Shown here: one piece after another, positions 7,436-14,314 of the stretch
How positions within the stretch are numbered: the first letter of the stretch is position 1
Layout: the number at the start of each line of letters is the position of its first letter
NCBI GenBank assembly: GCA_021846145.1
Contig: JAJZCJ010000049.1
Coordinates: 1-15,231 of the forward strand
DNA: 15,231 bases
Reading direction: 5' to 3'
Origin: Bacillota bacterium
GTDB taxonomy: Bacteria > Bacillota > Bacilli > Alicyclobacillales > SLC66
Translations under genes and position numbers: made by a program
Notes under the pieces: model-generated
Told to the model about the DNA's origin: nothing
Databases searched by the model: none
The model's input: the letters and a program-made list of their open reading frames with translations, nothing else

Positions 7436-8179
7436 TCAATCCACGAACGATCCATTGAAAATGGGGCGCTCCCCAACAGGTTGACCGACGGCAAATACGA
7501 TTCTGAAATCAGCAGAACCCATGGCTGGCATTTGCACATTCCCAGCTTCAGTGGTTAAAAAGAACAGATCCCCCTTGGTGGCATATTCACTGTCCTTTCC
7601 CAACCGTCCTTCCCCAGATAAGACATAGAGAAAGCCTTGATACCCTGCTGGTATATCAAAAAAATGCTCCCTATCATCCGACCATTCCACATCCTGATAA
7701 CGCATCGAGCGCCTCATTTCAACAGGAGACCCCCCTCCCACTAGATGCCGAATTTGCACCCCATCGAGAGACTCCTCAGGCAGTTCATCGGGGCGAACCT
7801 CCTGATACGATGGGTCAATTCCCTTCTCCGCGCGCGGTAAGTTTATCCATAGTTGAAGACCGCTGTCAATGCCACTTGTAGCAGGCATTTCAGAGTGAAC
7901 AATTCCCCGTCCAGCCAACACTTTTTGCACACCCCGTTCCTCAATCACGCTTTCATGTCCCGCACTGTCCGCATGAGCCAGTGCCCCTTGCAGAACATAG
8001 GTGATGATCTCAAATCCACGATGCGGGTGATCCGGAAATCCGCCCGGTATTTGAATAGCAAAGTGATCAAGCAACAAAAACGGATCAATGTAAGACACAT
8101 GATACGTGGGAAACAGCCGGATGAGGGTTATCCCCATCCTCTCTTTTCGGTCTTCTCCTTCAAATCTAATCAGCGCCAT
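7436..8179 (-). CDS. Pirin-family cupin protein
   Basis: A 247-residue bicupin of the pirin family. Bacterial relatives such as YhhW are metal-dependent quercetin dioxygenases; the true substrate here is not known. The N-terminal cupin carries the whole metal site: HPHRG (H51, H53) and GIVHSEMP (H95, E97), matching the three-His, one-Glu iron site of human pirin. The C-terminal cupin (about 150-240) includes YLFVLSG-like strands. The start at ATG 8179 is supported by GAGGAG about 8 nt upstream. The gene stands between the MFS gene and the YcdB-like gene on the same strand, with 164 bp of regulatory DNA before it, so it is probably transcribed from its own promoter. The palindrome in that promoter suggests induction by a small aromatic or electrophilic compound; this is inference. 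Confidence 0.93.
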   Translation of the reverse strand: MALIRFEGEDRKERMGITLIRLFPTYHVSYIDPFLLLDHFAIQIPGGFPDHPHRGFEIITYVLQGALAHADSAGHESVIEERGVQKVLAGRGIVHSEMPATSGIDSGLQLWINLPRAEKGIDPSYQEVRPDELPEESLDGVQIRHLVGGGSPVEMRRSMRYQDVEWSDDREHFFDIPAGYQGFLYVLSGEGRLGKDSEYATKGDLFFLTTEAGNVQMPAMGSADFRIVFAVGQPVGERPIFNGSFVD

Positions 8180-8192
8180 CTTCTTTTCTCCT

Positions 8193-8252
8193 CAATGAGT
8201 GTCATCTACTTATTATTGTATAGTTACTATTATAGTATAACCACAATGAGTG
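8193..8252 (-). promoter_or_regulatory. Pirin promoter with palindromic operator over a TATAAT box
   Basis: A perfect 13-bp palindrome, TACTAT-T-ATAGTA (8225-8237), contains TATAAT on the minus strand (8234-8229), so a bound protein would block a -10 box. The matching -35 is weak. The TACT...AGTA half-sites recall operators of HxlR/DUF24-family redox or quinone-sensing repressors such as YodB (recalled, not checked). A 9-bp direct repeat, CAATGAGTG, flanks it at 8193-8201 and 8244-8252, 51 bp apart or about five helical turns. Confidence 0.5.
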
Positions 8253-8290
8253 ATACACCGCAATAGCCACCGAATCGACAGTATGAGGGT

Positions 8291-8349
8291 GAGTTATCCA
8301 CAGAATTTGGGGATAACTCTGATAAAAGCGGTGGATAACATGTTTATAA
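8291..8349. promoter_or_regulatory. DnaA-box cluster between pirin and MFS genes
   Basis: TTATCCACA on the plus strand (8294-8302) is a perfect DnaA-box consensus. On the minus strand lie TTATCCCCA (8316-8308), TTATCCACC (8338-8330), each one base off, and TTATAAACA (8349-8341), two bases off. The first two are within a perfect 9-bp inverted repeat GAGTTATCC / GGATAACTC (8291-8299, 8311-8319). The minus-strand boxes are 22 and 11 bp apart, whole helical turns. The region is too small and lacks neighbours typical of the chromosomal origin. Confidence 0.5.
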
Positions 8350-9645
8350 CGACGTGGATTCAGAATTCTTTGACTTGGGAGCGCGGCGGCCATCGTACGA
8401 ACCAAATGCCCATTGGTAAATAGCCGCATTGGCGAGTTGTAACCCTGCCGTCAGGATAAGAGGAAGTGCTAAGTCTCCGGCATCAAACAGGTATCCAGAG
8501 ACTGTCGGACCGATCGACGAGGGAAGTCGCATAGAAAGCGCATTAATACTGGCCGCAAATCCGCGCCGCTGATCTCGTGTCAGACTAGCACTGAGTGCCG
8601 TTCGGCTACCCTGCGTGCCCCGATTGATCGCCCCTCGAATAATGAATAACACTGATGCTAGGGCAAAGTTGGGCATCCAAGGCATAATGAACATCATCAA
8701 TGATCCAATCACGCGCATCCACGTAACCGAGCGAACCATACCGATACGCTCCGCAAGAAATCCATTGATGAGTGAGGAAATGCCCGTCATCAAGAAACCC
8801 ACGGACAACGTCATCCCGATAGCTGATGTGCTAACTCCATAGCGCAGGCTAAACCAATACGCCATCATTGGACCTGTCAAACCAACAGCTAGGCCATTTA
8901 AGGTATTGATTAACGCCAATTTGAAAATCGAACGATTCTCCTGCTTGCGAATTTGACTTTCCCTCGCCACATGAACTGATGATTCCTCCTGTCGACTGAC
9001 AGGCAAATTGAGATCGACTGGTGTGGCCTCCTTTGGCTCTTCACGAGTCATGATCAAAATCAACATGCACGAGAGCGAGATCACACCCACCATGATAAAA
9101 ACCGGGCGATAGGCCACAATCGGCAACACATGATGGAACAGTCCCGGCAGTCCGCCAATCACTGCTCCCATGGCCATCCCGACAAACCCCGCCGCGTTGT
9201 TCAAGCTAAAAACAAATCCCCGATCTGCCTGTTTCACATGCCTTGCAAGCCATGCTTGCTCCGCTGGACCAAATGGTCCTGCAGCCCCACTTTGTCCTCG
9301 GCCAAACCCCGCAATCACGATTCCGATAATGAGAATCAAAGCATAAGAGGTAATCGCAGCCAGGATAGCAGAAATAATTGTAAATCCTTCGTATATCAAT
9401 AAAAACGGTCGTCTGCCCATGCGATCACTTAGCAGTCCTACCAGTAGGATTAACGCAGCACCCACTAAGCCTGCTGCTGTGGTTACCCCGCCTATTCCCA
9501 CCCCTGACCAGTGGAGATCCTTTAAATACAAAGTAAGGTCAACGACCATCGCCCCTTGCCCAATACTTCGCAAAAAGCGTATTAGCAATAGGCGCTTGGT
9601 AATGTGATGCATCGATTGCAAGCTAGACCAATTTACCAAACACAC
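8344..9645 (-). CDS. Major facilitator superfamily transporter
   Basis: A 433-residue, probably 12-segment membrane transporter. The first half has MFS motif A in the loop after segment 2, GLLSDRMGRRPF, near residues 74-85, and a second, weaker copy in the other half, NGFLAERIGMVRS. A long charged loop (about residues 195-235, rich in E, R and Q) separates the two six-helix halves, as usual. The substrate cannot be read from the sequence; drug or organic-acid efflux is typical of this general shape. The start is GTG at 9645, with AAGGAA 5 nt upstream; the next in-frame ATG (9612) has no good RBS. The gene lies 55 bp downstream of the DUF1345 gene on the same strand and may be co-transcribed with it. 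Its stop codon overlaps the last DnaA-like box. Confidence 0.9.
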   Translation of the reverse strand: MCLVNWSSLQSMHHITKRLLLIRFLRSIGQGAMVVDLTLYLKDLHWSGVGIGGVTTAAGLVGAALILLVGLLSDRMGRRPFLLIYEGFTIISAILAAITSYALILIIGIVIAGFGRGQSGAAGPFGPAEQAWLARHVKQADRGFVFSLNNAAGFVGMAMGAVIGGLPGLFHHVLPIVAYRPVFIMVGVISLSCMLILIMTREEPKEATPVDLNLPVSRQEESSVHVARESQIRKQENRSIFKLALINTLNGLAVGLTGPMMAYWFSLRYGVSTSAIGMTLSVGFLMTGISSLINGFLAERIGMVRSVTWMRVIGSLMMFIMPWMPNFALASVLFIIRGAINRGTQGSRTALSASLTRDQRRGFAASINALSMRLPSSIGPTVSGYLFDAGDLALPLILTAGLQLANAAIYQWAFGSYDGRRAPKSKNSESTSL

Positions 9646-9681
9646 TCACATTCCTTCGATAATAGAAATAATTTCGAAAAC

Positions 9682-9690
9682 ATCATATCA
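9682..9690 (-). promoter_or_regulatory. Candidate extended -10 promoter of the MFS gene
   Basis: Read leftwards, TGATATGAT (9690-9682) fits an extended -10 element (TGn-TATGAT). It lies just after the DUF1345 stop codon and 37 nt before the GTG start. No good -35 box stands 16-18 bp upstream. Read-through from the DUF1345 gene is an alternative. Confidence 0.3.
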
Positions 9691-9700
9691 CATATTTTAG

Positions 9701-10336
9701 TCAAGCGATATTGATAGCCCGGGCAGCGAGCACCGCGACAATAACCAGTGAGATCGACGATTGCGTCATCATGAGAATTTTAATGCGTTTGGACAAGACC
9801 AACGTATCAGTGGGACTAAAAGCCGTACTTGTGTTAAAAGCTAAAAACAGATAGTCCACAAAAGAAGGCTTCCAATTGTCCCATTTGCCATTCGTTAGTG
9901 TCATTTGCGGAAATAACAAATCAGAGACCTCCACCGCATGAATATGACGGTGAGTTGGTCCTCCTTGATCCATTTCCCAATACCAGGTGGCAAAGACGAT
10001 CACATTAGCAGACCATAAGAGTAACGCATCTTCAAATAACACTTTTGCGCTGGCGCTATGAGTAAATAAAGAGAATACGAGAAAAATTACACTGCTAAAT
10101 AATATGATGGTTAACAAGGATATAATCGTTAAAGAAACCCTTCTAATCCATTGGTGATGCTCCATCATGACTGCAATCATTAATGGAATGATTGCTATAA
10201 TAACAATTACTATTGTCAACCAACTTGGCCCTATCGTGACATTTTCTGAAAGCACACTCATCAATACGCCAATCAGTAACACCGCAATCATAAAAGGCCA
10301 CCGCGGAATTCTCGCTCCACCAGTCTTACGTTGCAT
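9701..10336 (-). CDS. DUF1345-family integral membrane protein
   Basis: A 211-residue membrane protein of the uncharacterised DUF1345 family. Hydrophobic segments are seen at about residues 15-31, 38-57, 68-92, 105-118 and 185-210. The family hallmarks are present: the YWEMDQGGP segment after the fourth helix and the C-terminal block FVDYLFLAFNTSTAFSPTDT followed by a final helix ending AARAINIA. The start at ATG 10336 has AAAGGTGAT just upstream. It sits between a strong terminator (upstream, on the same strand) and the MFS gene 55 bp downstream, so it probably begins a new transcription unit that may include the transporter. No biochemical function is established for the family to my knowledge, and none can be read from the sequence. 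Confidence 0.85.
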   Translation of the reverse strand: MQRKTGGARIPRWPFMIAVLLIGVLMSVLSENVTIGPSWLTIVIVIIAIIPLMIAVMMEHHQWIRRVSLTIISLLTIILFSSVIFLVFSLFTHSASAKVLFEDALLLWSANVIVFATWYWEMDQGGPTHRHIHAVEVSDLLFPQMTLTNGKWDNWKPSFVDYLFLAFNTSTAFSPTDTLVLSKRIKILMMTQSSISLVIVAVLAARAINIA

Positions 10337-10358
10337 CTATCACCTTTACCCCCCACTG

Positions 10359-10380
10359 TGTTCATCTGATTATTATTGTA
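10359..10380 (-). promoter_or_regulatory. DUF1345 upstream element shared with the pirin promoter
   Basis: Read leftwards, TACAATAATA then A-TC-AGATGA-A-CAC (10380-10358). The pirin upstream region has TACAATAATA then A-GT-AGATGA-CAC (8220-8199). The two match at 20 of 23 aligned positions with one 1-nt gap. TACAAT could serve as a -10 box in both, but neither has a convincing -35. It may be a shared promoter or an operator. Confidence 0.35.
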
Positions 10381-10381
10381 C

Positions 10382-10422
10382 AAAAAAAAACCACCAACCT
10401 GCTCGTGCAAGTCAGTGGTTTT
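10382..10422 (-). terminator. Intrinsic terminator after the duplicated membrane protein gene
   Basis: Read leftwards, AAAACCAC (10422-10415) pairs with GTGGTTTT (10394-10387), with shorter paired stretches inside, a tetraloop (10406-10403) and a run of nine T (10390-10382). It lies a few bases after the stop codon at 10429, so it ends the 10429-11325 gene and separates it from DUF1345. Confidence 0.85.
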
Positions 10423-10428
10423 GTCAAT

Positions 10429-11325
10429 TCACGCAGTCGGTTGATGATGTAAATGATTCAAATTACGTTTTTTCACTTCGCCATGTTCTTGATGCAGCTT
10501 TTGCATTCCTAGTGCCAAGAGGATAAACAGCGGCCCTGAATTAGGATCTGTACCAAGCGGTGTAAGCATCTGCCCAAATCCCTCTCCTGCCCACCAGATA
10601 AAGAGCGCTAACGCCACCGACAGCCAGAATCCTGTACGCCGCGCACCAGCATGATTTTTCATTAACAACAAAATACCCGCTATCCACATAAGAATGGCAA
10701 ACGACCAGTTCACTAAAAGGGGATGAATAGCCGCCATTTGATTAAAAGAATCGACTGAAAACGCACCATTCAGCCCACCTTGTGTAAGAAAAGCCGGTTG
10801 AAGTTGCAAAAGTCCGCCGATAATCCATAAAACAGCAAGGCTATAACGAGCCACCTCCGCCATTTTGGTGGACAAAAACGCCTTCGTATCCTTTACGTCA
10901 TTTTGCGGCCAAACAATAATTCCTATTAGTCCATAGAGCAAAACGGCACCGGGCGCACCTGTTAAAAAGGTTGCCTGACCAGTTAACATCATGCCAATCC
11001 CTTCAGAAAACAACCACACGAGCACTGTCCATATAAATGACACAATCAATGTTCCTTTAACCCACCAATTAAAAATCAACATGATTCCAATAAATAATTG
11101 TACCAGCGCAAAGATGAAATTATAGACGAGAATGTGTGGTGCCACCATATTGGCCATACCAGTAATCATGTGACCAATTCCAAACGGCTGTCCTTGCGCA
11201 GTTGGTAGAAGAATTTGACTGATAAATTGACTAGTAAACATCTGTGGTTTCAATTGTAAAATGCCATCAACAAACCATATAATTCCTAGAATGCCCTGCA
11301 CCCATCGTCTAGAAATACTCGGCAT
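10429..11325 (-). CDS. Internally duplicated integral membrane protein with His-rich C-terminal tail
   Basis: A 298-residue membrane protein that I do not recognise as a named family. It is built from two homologous halves of about 140 residues, each with about four hydrophobic segments. Compare GILQLKPQMFT (21-31) with GLLQLQPAFLT (171-181), HILVYNFIFALVQLFIGIML (64-83) with HPLLVNWSFAILMWIAGILL (201-220), and SEGIGMMLTG (107-116) with GEGFGQMLTP (247-256). The acidic residue in the (S/G)EG(I/F)G motif is kept in both halves, so it may be functional within the membrane. The last 25 residues are polar and contain five His, including HLHH near the end, a possible metal-binding tail. The start at ATG 11325 has AGGAGG about 10 nt upstream. 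A strong terminator follows, so it is probably a single-gene unit. Confidence 0.8.
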   Translation of the reverse strand: MPSISRRWVQGILGIIWFVDGILQLKPQMFTSQFISQILLPTAQGQPFGIGHMITGMANMVAPHILVYNFIFALVQLFIGIMLIFNWWVKGTLIVSFIWTVLVWLFSEGIGMMLTGQATFLTGAPGAVLLYGLIGIIVWPQNDVKDTKAFLSTKMAEVARYSLAVLWIIGGLLQLQPAFLTQGGLNGAFSVDSFNQMAAIHPLLVNWSFAILMWIAGILLLMKNHAGARRTGFWLSVALALFIWWAGEGFGQMLTPLGTDPNSGPLFILLALGMQKLHQEHGEVKKRNLNHLHHQPTA

Positions 11326-11351
11326 TTAATTAACCCCTCCTAATATTTTTA

Positions 11352-11357
11352 ATTATA
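11352..11357 (-). promoter_or_regulatory. Candidate -10 box of the duplicated membrane protein gene
   Basis: A perfect TATAAT on the minus strand (11357-11352) stands 27 nt before the start codon. The -35 region is weak and falls within the hairpin at 11375-11412, so promoter and upstream terminator may overlap. Confidence 0.4.
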
Positions 11358-11374
11358 TGATGCCATACTTAAAC

Positions 11375-11412
11375 GACACACAAAATAACTCTTTCGAGCC
11401 ATTTTGTGTGTC
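11375..11412 (-). terminator. Terminator-like hairpin after the HD-GYP gene
   Basis: A perfect 12-bp inverted repeat, GACACACAAAAT (11375-11386) and ATTTTGTGTGTC (11401-11412), with a 14-nt loop that can add a CTC/GAG pair. It starts 13 nt after the HD-GYP stop codon. The stem is AT-rich and the T run after it is poor (GTTTAAG), so termination may be incomplete. Confidence 0.5.
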
Positions 11413-11424
11413 TAACTTTAGTCA

Positions 11425-12540
11425 TTACAGTGAAGGTTTCTGAGTGGGTAATTTATGTGCATTTAAATTACACTCGACAATCGTGACATTTAAGTGATCC
11501 TCAAGATTCAATTCATATGGTGATACTTTTTGATTTTCATGCTCAAGAACCAAAATAACTGGTCTTTGCAAATTGTGGTTGTTAATGCTGGAGATCACTC
11601 CAACATCACCATTACTTAACACGACAGGCATGCCAGTCGGATATATATTCACATGTTTGGCGAACATCGTCACATAATACGGATCAAAATGAGATCCGGA
11701 ATGCGCAAATAAATATTCCAGCGACTCATTGGGTAAATAAGCATCTCTATACGCTTTGCTGGAAGTGAGCGAATCAAATACATCTACCACTGCCAAAATT
11801 CGGCCCACTTCATTAATTCCGTCTTTTCCTTTTAAATTTCTTGGATATCCAGTACCGTCAAATTTCTCATGATGCTGAAGCGCACAATGAGCAGAAACAG
11901 CAGACAACCCCTGTTCCCTGATGATGTCAAATCCATATTTGCAATGCTGGTTAACTTCCAGCCTTTCTGCTTCCGTCAATTTATTTGGATGGTCAAGTAA
12001 TTTCTTGTCAATTTTTAATTTTCCTACATCGTGTAACATGGCACCGATTCCGATTTCCTTGGTGTAATCGTAACGTTTATTGTCAAGAATAGCCATAATA
12101 ATGGCATAAACGCCCACGTTAATAGAATGTGTAAATAGATAAGAATCTGCGGTATATATATCGCTCATGCTGATAACTAAGTCTTTATTGTTCTGCAAAT
12201 GACCAAATAATTCTTTAAAAATATTCTCAAATTTTACGCTAATTCCTTTATATTGAGTCAAGTTTGAATGGGTAGGTTCAGCGGCAAGAAGGCCGTATAT
12301 ATCTTTAATTTCTTTGATTTTTTTCCTTTTTACTACCTCAGGTATGATTTCTTGAATTTCAATGCCAAATGTATCGTTATCCTCTATATATAATTTCGTA
12401 TAGCCTATATTAATTAGTTTTTTTAATAAACCATTCGTTAGTTGCACACCAGCATTAAGTATGATGCGATTGTTATCATCATATAGCGGCCTACCTAAAA
12501 TCGTTCCCTCTGTAATCACATCAATAGACATTAATCTCAA
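11425..12540 (-). CDS. HD-GYP domain cyclic-di-GMP phosphodiesterase
   Basis: A 371-residue soluble protein that would hydrolyse the second messenger c-di-GMP. Residues about 1-60 form a small N-terminal region common in the family (MRLMSID...LNAGVQLT). The HD-GYP domain spans about 125-310 and carries H138 in the first metal helix, HDVGK (170-174), QHC (198-200), HHE (223-225) and the DGTGYP signature (228-233), so the metal site appears complete. About 60 residues of C-terminal extension follow. The start is taken as TTG at 12540: GTGAGGTG lies about 8 nt before it and the product then begins MRLMSID, the normal family start. The GTG at 12549 touches the RBS and is less likely. It lies 76 bp after a response regulator on the same strand and is probably co-transcribed with it. 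Confidence 0.9.
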   Translation of the reverse strand: MRLMSIDVITEGTILGRPLYDDNNRIILNAGVQLTNGLLKKLINIGYTKLYIEDNDTFGIEIQEIIPEVVKRKKIKEIKDIYGLLAAEPTHSNLTQYKGISVKFENIFKELFGHLQNNKDLVISMSDIYTADSYLFTHSINVGVYAIIMAILDNKRYDYTKEIGIGAMLHDVGKLKIDKKLLDHPNKLTEAERLEVNQHCKYGFDIIREQGLSAVSAHCALQHHEKFDGTGYPRNLKGKDGINEVGRILAVVDVFDSLTSSKAYRDAYLPNESLEYLFAHSGSHFDPYYVTMFAKHVNIYPTGMPVVLSNGDVGVISSINNHNLQRPVILVLEHENQKVSPYELNLEDHLNVTIVECNLNAHKLPTQKPSL

Positions 12541-12616
12541 AAGTAGCACACCTCACTTCGCTAAGCATAACCTTAATCTACACTACCATCAACAATGAAT
12601 TCACACCCAGCGTCTC

Positions 12617-13303
12617 TCATTTTTCTAATTTATCGCCTCGTGCAGATCCCAACTGACGAGACTCTCCGCGGGAAGTGACATAAGTAGCCAATTGAACGCG
12701 ATTTTTGATATGTAGTTTGGACATGATGTTTTTTAAATGATTCTTTACTGTGTTCTCAGCGATAAAAAGTTGATTCGCAATCTCCCGATTCGTTGCACCT
12801 TGACTCACGAGTTCGAGAATTTCATTTTCTCTGGTAGTTAACGATGAAAATGAAGTACTTTCCGCTTCTCGACCTGCACTGGCCTTAAATTCAGATAATA
12901 AACGCTTAGCCATGGTGCTTGAAATAGGCGTATCACCTTCTAGAATCCCTTGCAGATACAAAATCCAATCATGGGGATCCAAACTCTTCACCAAATAGCC
13001 TTGTGCCCCGCTGCGAATCGCTTCAAATAAATCTGCAGGATCATCAGACACACTCAAAATCACCACGTAAATGTAAGGAAATTCACGCTTGATATGACGA
13101 GTAGCCTGTAATCCATCTAACTCCGGCATATTAATGTCCATTAATATCAGGTCAGGTATCAATTGCTTTGCTAATTGCAACACCTCCTGTCCAGAGGTAG
13201 CTTCAGCGACAATTTGCAATTTAGGCTCCGCTTGAAGTACCATTCGAATGGCCTGACGAGCGCGCTCACTATCATCGGCGATGATTACATTATAGGTTTT
13301 CAA
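12617..13303 (-). CDS. NarL/FixJ-family response regulator, orphan in this window
   Basis: A 228-residue two-component response regulator. The receiver domain (1-120) has the acidic pair D10-D11, phosphoacceptor D56 in LILMDINMPELDG, a Ser at the switch position (VILSVSDD) and the conserved Lys in YLVKSLDP, so it is expected to be phosphorylated. The C-terminal LuxR-type HTH (about 150-210) includes LTTRENEILELVSQGATNRE and the recognition helix ENTVKNHLKNIMSKL. No sensor kinase is adjacent; the next upstream gene is divergent. The start is TTG at 13303, with GTGAGG 6 nt upstream; the nearby ATG is out of frame and soon stops. The HD-GYP gene downstream is the obvious candidate partner output, but regulation of it by this protein is inference. 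Confidence 0.93.
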   Translation of the reverse strand: MKTYNVIIADDSERARQAIRMVLQAEPKLQIVAEATSGQEVLQLAKQLIPDLILMDINMPELDGLQATRHIKREFPYIYVVILSVSDDPADLFEAIRSGAQGYLVKSLDPHDWILYLQGILEGDTPISSTMAKRLLSEFKASAGREAESTSFSSLTTRENEILELVSQGATNREIANQLFIAENTVKNHLKNIMSKLHIKNRVQLATYVTSRGESRQLGSARGDKLEK

Positions 13304-13325
13304 ACATCGTCCTCACTTTCTATAC

Positions 13326-13355
13326 TTGGTGAAACTTCAGTTTGCCCGTTATAAT
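13326..13355 (+). promoter_or_regulatory. Promoter of the RluA-type gene
   Basis: TTGGTG (13326-13331), an 18-bp spacer and a perfect -10 TATAAT (13350-13355). It lies in the 134-bp divergent gap with the response regulator, about 80 nt before the RluA-type start codon. Confidence 0.6.
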
Positions 13356-13437
13356 GACAGTAGTGGGACACCGATTCGCGTAAAATAGTCATTTTGTATT
13401 GTACCCGTATTCAATATATCCACAAGGTGGTTTAGCA

Positions 13438-14307
13438 ATGGAAAAACAGCCCGAATTCACAGTAGAACAAAATATTCAACTTTTGCCATTCCTTTTGGCG
13501 AAATATCCTAATCGCGGCCGAAATAAGATAAAGTCACTTTTGACACGGGGACAAGTAATGGTTGAGCAACGTGTAGTCACACGACACGATCATCCGCTTG
13601 CTGTAGGTGATCGTATCACAATATTAAACACTGGTGCCGTCCAGCCAAGAGAACTTATCGCCGGCGTGAAAATTCTATACGAAGACGATCACATCATCGT
13701 CATTGATAAGCCTCCCGGGTTATTGACAATGGCAACCGATGAGGAGAAGGATCGAACCGCGTATCGCATCATGAATGACCACGTACGCGAACGAAATCCC
13801 AAAGCACGCGTGTTTATTGTCCATCGACTGGATCGCGAGACATCCGGACTAATGATGTTTGCGAAAACGGAGGCAATTAAACGTCAGCTTCAGGACAATT
13901 GGACAGAGGCTATCCTTGAACGTTCCTACATCGCACTTGTAGAAGGAGCGGTGAAAGAAGAAAAAGCGACCATCAAAACATGGCTAAAGGAAAACGCCAC
14001 GATGACGATGTTTGTGAGTCGGCCTGGAGAAGGAATGATCGCCATCACACACTATCAGGTCATCAAGAAGACACCAGAGTATTCCCTACTGGCTGTACAA
14101 TTGGAAACCGGCCGTAAGAATCAGATTCGTGTGCATATGCAAAGCATTGGACACAGTGTGGTGGGAGATAAGCGATACGGATCACACAAAAATCCGATTG
14201 CTCGGCTTGGTCTCCATGCTCATATTCTCTCTTTTACACATCCGATCACTAACGAAATACTCCGATTTGAAACGGCGATTCCTGCTAAATTTTTGAGTGT
14301 CCTGTAA
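13438..14307 (+). CDS. RluA-family 23S rRNA/tRNA pseudouridine synthase
   Basis: A 289-residue enzyme that turns specific uridines of structured RNA into pseudouridine. An S4-like RNA-binding region occupies about residues 10-65 (RGRNKIKSLLTRGQVMVE), followed by the catalytic domain with VIDKPPGLL (88-96) and the RluA signature HRLDRETSG containing the catalytic Asp (D132). ETGRKNQIRVH and VGDKRYG in the C-terminal half are also family motifs. The RNA target cannot be told from the sequence; RluD-like proteins act on 23S rRNA. The start is ATG 13438 because AAGGTGG lies 7 nt upstream; an upstream in-frame ATG at 13399 has no RBS and adds 13 unrelated residues. It runs convergently into the SWIM gene with only 7 bp between, with no clear terminator. 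Confidence 0.93.
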   Translation: MEKQPEFTVEQNIQLLPFLLAKYPNRGRNKIKSLLTRGQVMVEQRVVTRHDHPLAVGDRITILNTGAVQPRELIAGVKILYEDDHIIVIDKPPGLLTMATDEEKDRTAYRIMNDHVRERNPKARVFIVHRLDRETSGLMMFAKTEAIKRQLQDNWTEAILERSYIALVEGAVKEEKATIKTWLKENATMTMFVSRPGEGMIAITHYQVIKKTPEYSLLAVQLETGRKNQIRVHMQSIGHSVVGDKRYGSHKNPIARLGLHAHILSFTHPITNEILRFETAIPAKFLSVL

Positions 14308-14314
14308 TCACGCA

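Noticed and set aside
7431..7455. ATGGATC...GATCCAT inverted repeat at the pirin stop codon
   Set aside because: A 7-bp stem that overlaps coding sequence, with no T run in either direction. It may be chance and is not called a terminator.
8291..8349. Chromosomal replication origin
   Set aside because: There are DnaA boxes but no dnaA, dnaN, gidA or similar neighbours and no clear AT-rich unwinding region. It is more likely an accessory cluster.
9655..9681. TTCGA...TCGAA imperfect inverted repeat upstream of the MFS gene
   Set aside because: Only five bases per arm in AT-rich DNA; not better than chance.
13399..13437. Upstream ATG for the RluA-type gene
   Set aside because: No RBS, and the 13 added residues do not resemble the family. 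ATG 13438 has AAGGTGG at 7 nt.
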